Shown here in pieces: positions 1 to 6,497 of a DNA stretch of 7,412 nucleotides. Positions within the stretch are counted from its first letter, which is position 1, and each line of letters begins with the position of its first letter. The DNA comes from Alphaproteobacteria bacterium (GTDB taxonomy: Bacteria > Pseudomonadota > Alphaproteobacteria > M2410). A program made the translations under genes and the position numbers. The stretch lies in the NCBI GenBank assembly GCA_021774955.1, contig JAJFIN010000212.1:1-7412 (forward strand), in the 5' to 3' direction. The notes beneath the pieces are model-generated. The model did not search any database, was not told the origin of the DNA, and saw nothing but the letters and a program-made list of their open reading frames with translations.

Positions 1-2
1 GA

Positions 3-677
3 AAGGCTCTGCGAAGATTTATCGTGATCTCGGTGTCTGGTACCATTGTGGTGTTGCTAGTTACTGGAGCGAACTATGCATTGCAATCTGGATCGGCTAT
101 CGCCAGTTTGGCGACTCGAATTTCACTACAAGGACACGTATGGTGGAATATGTATCATATCACGAATATTGAATATATACGTGAGACAGGTGCATCGTTT
201 AGTAACGAGCTTAGTTCCTTTTTTGAGCTGAAACCTGCGCGAGATAACAGAGGGTCTGAACTTGTATTGCGCCTCCTTGCGCCGGAACCTATCTATCTTG
301 TACATACCCAGTTTGGATCGAGATTTGCCTCAAACTGGCCAGGATTGGGATTGTACTATTTTGGCGCATCAGGTGTATTGATCTTGCAGGCGTTGTTTGG
401 TGTTATTTATGGTGTTTTCTGTGTAATTTTCAAGCGAGAAATTCTTTCCGGAAATATCCTTACTTCTCTTGTTTTGTTTTTCATGTGGAAGCAATCAATT
501 TTGGAAGTTATTCTTATGGGAGAATTCTACAAAATATTTAACATCCGCCCTTTGATATTCATCGCGGCCATTATTCTTATTAAAACTACTCATTCTTGGT
601 GTGTGGACTTGTTTAAGTTACAGACCAAGAATTTCGACAACCCCAATAAAGGATCAAGAAATTTGGCTTTGAACTAA
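3..677 (+). CDS. Polytopic membrane protein, C-terminal part; probable polysaccharide (O-antigen/EPS) polymerase
   Basis: The frame is open to the left edge, so the gene begins outside the window. The GTG at 24 is an internal codon and is probably not the start. About 224 residues are visible, ending in TAA. A hydrophobic segment lies at the very beginning (about residues 6-28), followed by a polar loop of about 80 residues containing the string SLQGHVWWNMYH. Further hydrophobic stretches follow at about 118-145, 150-172 and 180-195, and the tail is basic and polar. This pattern of membrane helices around one long loop, just upstream of a priming glycosyltransferase, fits a Wzy-like polymerase that joins undecaprenyl-linked repeat units. 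Such polymerases are too divergent to name by eye, and I recall but cannot verify a similarity to the DUF6418 group. A ligase or another polytopic exopolysaccharide protein is also possible. I am confident it is a real membrane protein gene, less so of its role. Confidence 0.7.
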   Translation, partial: KALRRFIVISVSGTIVVLLVTGANYALQSGSAIASLATRISLQGHVWWNMYHITNIEYIRETGASFSNELSSFFELKPARDNRGSELVLRLLAPEPIYLVHTQFGSRFASNWPGLGLYYFGASGVLILQALFGVIYGVFCVIFKREILSGNILTSLVLFFMWKQSILEVILMGEFYKIFNIRPLIFIAAIILIKTTHSWCVDLFKLQTKNFDNPNKGSRNLALN

Positions 678-1002
678 GTCGCCTTATCGGGTCGCAAACA
701 GATTGATACCCTAATTGCAAACCCTGAAGTCTAGCGATATGTTTCCAAATATGTATGTCAGCTGACGCAACGGACAACCTCATGTTTGTGTAAGACGCAA
801 TCCACTGAGCTTGCAGAGATGTTATCGAGCTCTATAAGGACGCGCATTCATTGAGATCAGTCCCGTAGGTGAAATTTCCAATACTGTCGCTGCAAATTGC
901 GGTATAATAGTGCGACTCTACCGTTGCAGGGTGGCGATTTGCCGACTGCATCTGAAATAAGCTGTGCAAGATTTTGGAAGATACTGGTGCCCCCTGGTCG
1001 TA
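678..1002. other. Non-coding leader between the polymerase-like gene and the priming transferase
   Basis: There is no convincing gene in these roughly 325 bases. The short frames on the minus strand here do not resemble any protein and overlap the next gene. The region holds a perfect 10-base palindrome, GTCAGCTGAC, at 757-766 and a TATAAT box at 903-908. I see no strong GC stem with a T-run that would mark a terminator for the upstream gene. The length, compared with about 100 bases for the next gap, suggests that the transferase starts its own transcription unit. Confidence 0.5.
880..908 (+). promoter_or_regulatory. Candidate promoter for the priming transferase
   Basis: A perfect TATAAT hexamer lies at 903-908, which would place a transcription start near 915 and leave a leader of 50-90 bases before the gene. 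The -35 position with a 17-base spacer (880-885, AATACT) matches the consensus poorly, and there is no TG of an extended -10. A second, weaker pair lies upstream: TTGCAG at 811-816 and TATAAG at 833-838, spaced 16 bases. Either could be used. The call rests on pattern matching only. Confidence 0.3.
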
Positions 1003-2475
1003 ATGACTGTGAATGATGAGCAATTAAGCTTAGAAACCTACGTCCGTCGCGCAAGCCGAAGAATTGTGCGCAAGCACCCTCACGGTTGGTCAATCTTTGC
1101 GGGTGATTTATTTGCTTTGGTTGTTGGGTGGCTCTTCCTCACTATTTTGGCTTTCAAGATTCCTCTTCCTGTGGCTCATATAGGCGAGTTGAATTTACCT
1201 GTTTATGAAGTACTTTCAGTCGCGCGGCTTCTTACTTTTGTGGTCGTATTTTTTGCCTTTTTTATTTTGGGGCACTACACAGATCGAATTCATTACTTTT
1301 TTCAAATTCATCGGGTGTTTCTCGTTGGCGCCACGGCAATGGCCGTTGAGTCGGCGTTCCGGTATTACTTGAAGGAGCCGGCCGGTTTACTGTGGATTTC
1401 GGTTTCTTGGGCAATTTTGATTTCATTAATAGTTTTCCTCAGATTGCTCTCGTCTAACTTGTTGAATACCAAAGAGAGGTTTCGCCAACCCATTTTGATT
1501 TTTTCGAGTTCGGCTTTGGGCGCGCATCTTGCCGAAGCTATCAAACGCAAACCCAAACAGGGTTTTCGTTTTGCGGGGTACGCGCGATCTGGTTGGGAAA
1601 CCTTAGACGACATTTCGCGTGACGAAATTACGAATTCTTTTGATGTGGAAGATTTGCGATATGGTAGGGATGTGTTGTTTGCATTTCCTTTTGAAAAAAA
1701 CGATTCAGATCTGCTCAAGACATTGTTGCAAGTTGCAGAGCAAAAGCGGCGGCCGGTGGCTCTTGTGGCGCCAGGAACTGGGTTTCGGCTGGCCGGGTTC
1801 AAAGAGCTACCGCTTTTTGGAGAAGATCTAATTCTTCTTGTTCCGCGCCTAATTCAATTTTCGCTTTTGCGTGCTGGAACAAAGAGGATTTTTGATATCT
1901 TTGTATCCTTCGTGATTTTGCTCTTGTTACTGCCCTTTAATCTAATCACTGCGTTTCTCATTTCACGTGATGGGGGGCCGGTGTTTTATAGTCACGTGCG
2001 AATTGGTCGCGGAGAACGACATTTCAACTGCCTAAAATTTCGCAGCATGGTTGTTGATGCCGATGAGAAATTGCGTGTTTACCTATTGGGGAATGCGGAG
2101 GCTGCTGAGGAATGGAGAAATACGCAGAAGTTGAAAAATGACCCTCGCATTTCGCGCGTTGGAAGATTTCTCAGAAAAACTAGCTTCGATGAACTCCCTC
2201 AATTATTGAATGTTCTCATCGGAGACATGAGCTTGGTAGGTCCTCGGCCGATTGTTCAGAACGAAATTGTCAAATACGGTGAGAACATTGGTGAATATGC
2301 ATTGGTTCGACCGGGTATCACAGGCCTTTGGCAGGTTAGCGGTCGCAACAACACATCCTATGACGAGCGAGTTGAGCTTGATAAATGGTATGTTAGAAAT
2401 TGGTCGCTTTGGCTCGATATTTTTATCTTGTTCAAAACGCTACCGATTGTGCTCATGCGTCGTGGTGCTTATTGA
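1003..2475 (+). CDS. wbaP: Undecaprenyl-phosphate sugar-1-phosphate transferase (WbaP-type priming glycosyltransferase)
   Basis: This inner-membrane enzyme starts repeat-unit assembly by moving a hexose-1-phosphate from a UDP-sugar to undecaprenyl phosphate. Counting from the ATG at 1003 (490 residues), the N-terminal half has hydrophobic helices at about 31-52, 70-90, 104-120 and 128-148. A soluble Rossmann-like middle region follows at about 160-280. The C-terminal bacterial sugar transferase domain begins at about 291 with a membrane helix (about 297-320). Hallmarks are KFRSM at 345-349, the catalytic Asp-Glu pair in SFDELPQ (396-397), DMSLVGPRP at 408-416 and RPGITGLWQ from 436. The full N-terminal membrane region and a C-terminus ending in GAY favour the WbaP group (galactose-1-phosphate) over short PglC-like enzymes, but the sugar cannot be read from sequence. 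The frame also has a GTG at 964, and neither start has a clear Shine-Dalgarno sequence. I chose the ATG because the preceding 13 residues look unlike a family N-terminus. The manC gene follows after 102 bases in the same direction. Confidence 0.9.
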   Translation: MTVNDEQLSLETYVRRASRRIVRKHPHGWSIFAGDLFALVVGWLFLTILAFKIPLPVAHIGELNLPVYEVLSVARLLTFVVVFFAFFILGHYTDRIHYFFQIHRVFLVGATAMAVESAFRYYLKEPAGLLWISVSWAILISLIVFLRLLSSNLLNTKERFRQPILIFSSSALGAHLAEAIKRKPKQGFRFAGYARSGWETLDDISRDEITNSFDVEDLRYGRDVLFAFPFEKNDSDLLKTLLQVAEQKRRPVALVAPGTGFRLAGFKELPLFGEDLILLVPRLIQFSLLRAGTKRIFDIFVSFVILLLLLPFNLITAFLISRDGGPVFYSHVRIGRGERHFNCLKFRSMVVDADEKLRVYLLGNAEAAEEWRNTQKLKNDPRISRVGRFLRKTSFDELPQLLNVLIGDMSLVGPRPIVQNEIVKYGENIGEYALVRPGITGLWQVSGRNNTSYDERVELDKWYVRNWSLWLDIFILFKTLPIVLMRRGAY

Positions 2476-2577
2476 GAGTTTCTTCAACAGAAGCAATTAC
2501 TACAAGGAACGGGAATTTGCTTGGACCAAGTTTTCTTTTGTCCCATGGAAAACCTGTAAGTTGAAACAAGGCGTTGC

Positions 2578-4002
2578 ATGACCATCTATCCCATTATTCT
2601 GTCTGGCGGATCGGGCACAAGGCTGTGGCCTGCTTCTCGAAAACACTATCCTAAGCAACTTTTGCCGCTGGTAACTGAGCGTACAATGATCCAGGAGACC
2701 GTTGGGCGCGTGATTGATAACGATCAGTTTGCCGCGCCGATTGTCATCTCCAATACCGAGCATCGCTTCATCATTGCCTCTCAATTGCAAGAGATGGGCG
2801 TAACAAATCAGACACACATTCTTGAACCTGTGGCCCGAAATACGGCCCCAGCAGTTATCGTCGCTGCTTTACACGCTCGAAAGTTGGATCCTGATGCAAC
2901 ACTGTTGGTTCTGGCTGCTGACCATCACATCAAGTCTCCCGCTGCGTTTCACGGTCTAATCGCCAAAGCGAAGGCTGCTACTGACGCTGGATATCTTGCG
3001 ACGTTCGGCATCCAACCTGACAAGCCGGAAACGGGGTTTGGGTATGTTAAGGTCGGGGAATGTATTGAGGGACTGGACGGTGTAAACTCGGTTGAGGCCT
3101 TTGTCGAAAAACCGGATCTCAAAACCGCTGAAAACTATCTCGCCTCAGGCGATTACTTTTGGAACAGCGGAATGTTCCTCTTTAGAGCACAAGTGATTCT
3201 TGAAGAAGCTCAGATCTATTGCCCGGATGTCGTTGAGGCATGCCAACAATCACTCGACCATGCGCATCACGATCTCGATTTCTTGCGGTTGAGCGAATCT
3301 CATTTTTCCTCTTGTCCCGCTGATTCAATCGACTACGCCATCATGGAAAAATCATCAAAAGTTGTGACTGTACCAGGTGACATTGGTTGGTCGGATATCG
3401 GCTCTTGGTCGGCGCTTTGGGAAATTGGCGCGAAAGATGATGAGGGGAATGTTTTTTCTGATGATGTTATCGCGGTGGACACGCAAAATAGTCTAGTCCA
3501 AAGCGAAAGCGGGCTGGTCGCTCTCGTAGGTGTTAGTGACCTGGTTGTTTGCCAAACTTCCGATGCACTTCTGATTGCCAACAAAGAAAATTCCCAAGAT
3601 GTGAAGAAGGTCGTCGAAGACCTCATTGCCAAAGACCGCTCCGAAGCTGTTTTGCATCGACGTGTCTATCGTCCGTGGGGATATTATGAAGGCGTTCATG
3701 AAGGCGAAAGGCATCAAGTTAAACACATATGTGTTTATCCAAGGGCGTCTCTGTCTTTGCAAATGCATAATAAGCGTGCCGAGCACTGGGTAGTTGTTAA
3801 AGGCAAAGCGCAGGTCACGATCGGCGAGACGGTCCAAACCTTGTTGGAAAATCAATCGGTCTACATTCCCATCGGGACAAAGCATCGACTGGAGAATCTT
3901 GAGCAAGAACCCTTGAGCCTTGTTGAAGTTCAAACGGGGGCATATTTAGGTGAAGATGATATTGTTCGATTCGAGGATATTTACGGCAGAACAGAGGAAT
4001 AA
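2578..4002 (+). CDS. manC: Mannose-1-phosphate guanylyltransferase / mannose-6-phosphate isomerase (bifunctional, type II)
   Basis: This cytosolic enzyme interconverts fructose-6-phosphate and mannose-6-phosphate and condenses mannose-1-phosphate with GTP to GDP-mannose, the donor for mannose and the precursor of fucose and rhamnose variants. The 474 residues are full length for the ManC/CpsB/AlgA/XanB family. The N-terminal nucleotidyltransferase has the pyrophosphorylase signature from 10 (GGSGTRLWP), with Lys26 in YPKQ. It also has ADHH at 114-117, FVEKP at 175-179, NSGMFLF at 196-202 and DIGWSDIGSW at 268-277. After a linker, the C-terminal cupin isomerase begins at about 362 with RRVYRPWG. 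Candidate metal ligands are Gln395 and His397, Glu402, and His436. The start is supported by an AAGG six bases upstream of the ATG. The 102-base gap after the transferase holds no obvious terminator, so the two genes are probably co-transcribed. A separate phosphomannomutase is needed and is not in the window. Confidence 0.96.
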   Translation: MTIYPIILSGGSGTRLWPASRKHYPKQLLPLVTERTMIQETVGRVIDNDQFAAPIVISNTEHRFIIASQLQEMGVTNQTHILEPVARNTAPAVIVAALHARKLDPDATLLVLAADHHIKSPAAFHGLIAKAKAATDAGYLATFGIQPDKPETGFGYVKVGECIEGLDGVNSVEAFVEKPDLKTAENYLASGDYFWNSGMFLFRAQVILEEAQIYCPDVVEACQQSLDHAHHDLDFLRLSESHFSSCPADSIDYAIMEKSSKVVTVPGDIGWSDIGSWSALWEIGAKDDEGNVFSDDVIAVDTQNSLVQSESGLVALVGVSDLVVCQTSDALLIANKENSQDVKKVVEDLIAKDRSEAVLHRRVYRPWGYYEGVHEGERHQVKHICVYPRASLSLQMHNKRAEHWVVVKGKAQVTIGETVQTLLENQSVYIPIGTKHRLENLEQEPLSLVEVQTGAYLGEDDIVRFEDIYGRTEE

Positions 4003-4004
4003 TT

Positions 4005-5324
4005 CTATTCAGGTTGAACAGCAGGTCGGCCAACGCAATGATAGACAAATCCATATGCCGCCATGTCTTCGGGATCGTAGATGTTTCGAAGGTCAATCAT
4101 TAGATTTTGTTTCAGCGCCGATTTAACGCGCGGGAGATCGAGCGCGCGGAATTCATTCCATTCTGTCAATATGACAACAAAGTCTGCCCCTTCTATGGTC
4201 TCATAGGCATCTTGGCAGTAGTTGATATTTTGGAGAAGTTTTTCAGCTTCTTCCATTCCTTCAGGATCATAAGCGCGAATTATAGCTCCTTGATTTTGAA
4301 GAATTGGTAGAATGTCGAGGCTTGGTGCGTCTCTCATATCATCCGTGTTCGGTTTAAATGCTAAACCAAGGACAGCGATGGTTTTACCCGAAACCGAACC
4401 ACCTGCAGCATCGATTATTTTTTTAGCCATTGTCTTTTTGCGTTCATTGTTAGCTTCAACAACGGCTTCAACAACCTTCACTGGCGCCTCAGCTTCTTGC
4501 GCAGTCCGCACCAAAGCAAGGGTGTCTTTGGGGAAACAAGAACCACCGTAACCAGGACCGGCGTTCAAGAATTTGTTGCCAATACGACCATCCAACCCAA
4601 TTCCTCGGCTGACATCTTTCACATCGGCGCCAACTTTTTCGCACAATGCCGCGATCTCGTTGATGAAAGTAATCTTAGTCGCGAGAAATGCATTGCCGGC
4701 ATATTTGATGAGTTCTGATGTCTGGCGGTCCGTAAAGAGAATGGGAGTTTCTCTTAAGTAGAGCGGTCGATACAGGCGTGTCATCAGTTTTTGGGCGCGC
4801 TCCGAACTCGTGCCGACGACTACTCGATCGGGACGCATGAAGTCTTCGATGGCAGAACCCTCACGGAGAAATTCTGGGTTGGAAGCGACATCGAAATCCG
4901 CCAGCGGACACTTGTCTTGAATGATCTTTTCAACTTCTGCGCCAGTTCCAACGGGGACAGTGGATTTTGTCACGATGACCGTGTAGCCGTCTAATGCTTC
5001 GGCAATTTCTTCGGTTGCTGCGTAGACGTAGCTGAGGTCCGCGAACCCATCTCCGCGACGGCTTGGTGTTCCCACAGCAATAAAGACCGCATCAGCGCTA
5101 GGAACGGCTGATTTTAGATCGGTCGAAAAGGTGAGCCGTCCTTCTTCAACATTATCGGCGACCAATCTGTCGAGCCCTGGCTCATAGATTGGTATTTCAC
5201 CTTTTTCAAGGCGTTCTATTTTACTCGCATCCTTATCAACGCAGACAACAGAATGACCAAAGTCAGAAAAACAGGCGCCTGAAACGAGGCCAACATAGCC
5301 GGTGCCGATCATTGCTACACGCAT
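4005..5324 (-). CDS. ugd: UDP-glucose 6-dehydrogenase
   Basis: This cytosolic enzyme oxidises UDP-glucose twice with NAD+ to give UDP-glucuronate, the donor of uronic acid residues in acidic polysaccharides. At 439 residues it is full length. The NAD-binding Rossmann motif GTGYVG lies at 7-12, VGTPS at 84-88 and STVPVGT at 121-127. EFLREGSA at 151-158 and the substrate-binding stretch containing Lys207 and Asn211 follow. The catalytic cysteine is Cys263 in GGSCFPKDT, and the C-terminal UDP-binding domain has GLAFKPNTDDMR at 320-331. The start is clear: on the minus strand AGGAG (plus-strand 5331-5335) lies six bases before the ATG. It is 60 bases downstream of galU, whose product is its substrate, so the two probably form an operon. 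Its stop is only two bases from that of the convergent manC. Confidence 0.97.
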   Translation of the reverse strand: MRVAMIGTGYVGLVSGACFSDFGHSVVCVDKDASKIERLEKGEIPIYEPGLDRLVADNVEEGRLTFSTDLKSAVPSADAVFIAVGTPSRRGDGFADLSYVYAATEEIAEALDGYTVIVTKSTVPVGTGAEVEKIIQDKCPLADFDVASNPEFLREGSAIEDFMRPDRVVVGTSSERAQKLMTRLYRPLYLRETPILFTDRQTSELIKYAGNAFLATKITFINEIAALCEKVGADVKDVSRGIGLDGRIGNKFLNAGPGYGGSCFPKDTLALVRTAQEAEAPVKVVEAVVEANNERKKTMAKKIIDAAGGSVSGKTIAVLGLAFKPNTDDMRDAPSLDILPILQNQGAIIRAYDPEGMEEAEKLLQNINYCQDAYETIEGADFVVILTEWNEFRALDLPRVKSALKQNLMIDLRNIYDPEDMAAYGFVYHCVGRPAVQPE

Positions 5325-5361
5325 GGTAAACTCCTAGGGCGCGATTTGATTTTGTGAATTG

Positions 5362-5376
5362 AAGACCGAAGGTCTT
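5362..5376 (-). repeat. Short hairpin between galU and ugd
   Basis: A perfect six-base inverted repeat (AAGACC/GGTCTT) with a three-base loop lies eight bases after the galU stop codon. Read on the minus strand the loop is TTC. There is no run of T after it, so it does not look like a complete intrinsic terminator. It could instead protect the galU 3' end or slightly reduce read-through into ugd. Confidence 0.4.
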
Positions 5377-5384
5377 TGTAACTG

Positions 5385-6260
5385 TCATTCATTCAGCAGG
5401 GTAACCATCATTTTTCTTACATCGTCGGATAGTTCAGGTCTTTTGAGAGCCATTGCCAAATTGGCTTCGAGGAAACCGAGCTTGCTGCCACAATCATATC
5501 GAGTGCCGTCAAATTCAAGTCCGTGAAAAAGCTGGGATCCGATCATCTTAGCCATAGCGTCGGTTAGTTGGATTTCGCCGCCTGCGCCTTTTTCATGTCT
5601 ATCAAGATGACCAAAAACTTCAGGTAGTAAGATGTAACGACCAATAATTGAAAGCGTAGATGGAGCTTCTGAAGGGTCAGGTTTTTCCACCAACCCTTTG
5701 ACCTCGACAAGGGCCCCGTCAGTGGTGCCAATATCTAAAACACCGTAGCGATTAGTGTGCTCGCGAGGGACATTTTCCACCGCCACGACATTGCCGCCGG
5801 TGCGATTGTAAACTTCAATAAGTTGGCTCAAACACCCTTGGTCTGCGTCAACGAGATCGTCTGGTAGGATGACAGCAAAGGGTTCTTTTCCGACATAGTC
5901 CTTTGCACACCAAACCGCGTGACCTAGACCTTTTGGTTCTTGTTGCCTGACGAAGGCGGTTTTCCCCGGGCCAGGGTTAAGTCGTTGCAGCAGTGACCAT
6001 TCATCCGACTTACCGCGCTCTTTCAACAGAGTTTCTAATTCAAATGCGTGGTCAAAATAGTCATCGATGGCATTTTTGCCACGCCCATTCACAAAAATGA
6101 ACTCTTCAATGCCGGCTTCTTGGGCTTCGTCGATGGCATATTGGACGAGGGGCGTGTCAATCACTGGCAGAAGTTCTTTGGGAACGGTTTTGGTAACTGG
6201 AAGAAACCGTGTGCCTAAACCGGCGACTGGTAAAACAGCTTTGCGAACCTGTTGGTGCAT
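5385..6260 (-). CDS. galU: UTP--glucose-1-phosphate uridylyltransferase
   Basis: This cytosolic enzyme makes UDP-glucose from UTP and glucose-1-phosphate, feeding Ugd directly and other glucosyl or galactosyl pathways. The 291 residues are the usual bacterial GalU length. The nucleotide-binding signature is GLGTRFLP at 14-21, followed by the lysines of TKTVPKELLPV (23-33). Other family motifs are QQEPKGLGHAV at 106-116, LPDDLVD at 132-138, the sugar-phosphate-binding VEKP at 191-194, GRYIL at 207-211, GGEIQLTDA at 227-235 and FDGTRYDCGSKLGF at 250-263. The ATG is preceded on the minus strand by AAAGGA (plus-strand 6272-6277) at an 11-base spacing, and by a closer AGGA at two bases. It leads the leftward galU-ugd pair. 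The 237-base region upstream is shared with the divergent cysD frame. Confidence 0.97.
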   Translation of the reverse strand: MHQQVRKAVLPVAGLGTRFLPVTKTVPKELLPVIDTPLVQYAIDEAQEAGIEEFIFVNGRGKNAIDDYFDHAFELETLLKERGKSDEWSLLQRLNPGPGKTAFVRQQEPKGLGHAVWCAKDYVGKEPFAVILPDDLVDADQGCLSQLIEVYNRTGGNVVAVENVPREHTNRYGVLDIGTTDGALVEVKGLVEKPDPSEAPSTLSIIGRYILLPEVFGHLDRHEKGAGGEIQLTDAMAKMIGSQLFHGLEFDGTRYDCGSKLGFLEANLAMALKRPELSDDVRKMMVTLLNE

Positions 6261-6381
6261 TTTCCTGGCTGTCCTTTAGTTAGTATGAGTTGTCGGCGCG
6301 CTTCTGCCACGCAATAAAATTGAGTACAAGCGCTTTAACTTTGAGAACTATACCTCCAAGGCGCTAACAACGGGTTTCCCT

Positions 6382-6481
6382 CATTCAACATTCAATGTGT
6401 AGCATTTAGGCTACAAAATGTCATATTTACACACAATGTTCATATTTGTAGCTTATAAGCTATTAATGTCCTGAATTTCAG
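6382..6481. promoter_or_regulatory. Dyad-rich divergent control region between galU and cysD
   Basis: The 237-base gap (6261-6497) carries an AT-rich cluster of repeats. TGTAGC (6398-6403) is inverted as GCTACA (6410-6415) with a six-base spacer. GCTACAAA (6410-6417) is inverted again as TTTGTAGC (6445-6452) with a 27-base spacer. TAGCTTATAAGCTA (6449-6462) is a perfect 14-base palindrome. ATGTCATATTT (6418-6428) is nearly repeated as ATGTTCATATTT (6436-6447), and CATTCAA occurs twice in tandem (6382-6395). Two small dyads, ACATT-C-AATGT (6388-6398) and CTGAA-T-TTCAG (6471-6481), flank the cluster. TATAAG (6454-6459) and TATTAA (6461-6466) could be rightward -10 boxes, but I find no good -35. 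A role as operator, promoter or structured leader is inferred. The stretch 6261-6381 shows only the galU ribosome-binding sites. Confidence 0.45.
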
Positions 6482-6497
6482 AGTAAATGAACCCTAT

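Noticed and set aside
757..766. Palindrome GTCAGCTGAC as an operator
   Set aside because: A single isolated 10-base palindrome is easily explained by chance, with no second copy and no core promoter overlapping it.
832..1093. Two overlapping minus-strand open frames of 63 and 78 codons ahead of the priming transferase
   Set aside because: They overlap each other and the start of the transferase, resemble no protein, and have no ribosome-binding site.
1365..1802. Minus-strand frame of 145 codons within the priming transferase gene
   Set aside because: It lies wholly inside a gene with clear family motifs, and its composition is that expected of an antisense shadow.
2476..2577. Possible terminator between the priming transferase and manC
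   Set aside because: Only short imperfect dyads such as CTTC/GAAG are present, and no stable stem with a T-run, so read-through is more likely.
2252..2581. Plus-strand frame of 109 codons bridging the transferase and manC
   Set aside because: Most of it is an out-of-frame reading of the conserved C-terminus of the transferase. The tail crossing the 102-base gap has no recognisable features.
3493..4096. Minus-strand frames inside manC and across the manC-ugd junction
   Set aside because: They are antisense to the conserved manC cupin domain and the end of ugd, and show no protein family features.
6426..6454. TTTACA (6426-6431) as a -35 box for the cysD frame
   Set aside because: The hexamer at the right distance (6449-6454, TAGCTT) is a poor -10, and the better TATAAG is 22 bases away, too far for a standard sigma-70 promoter.
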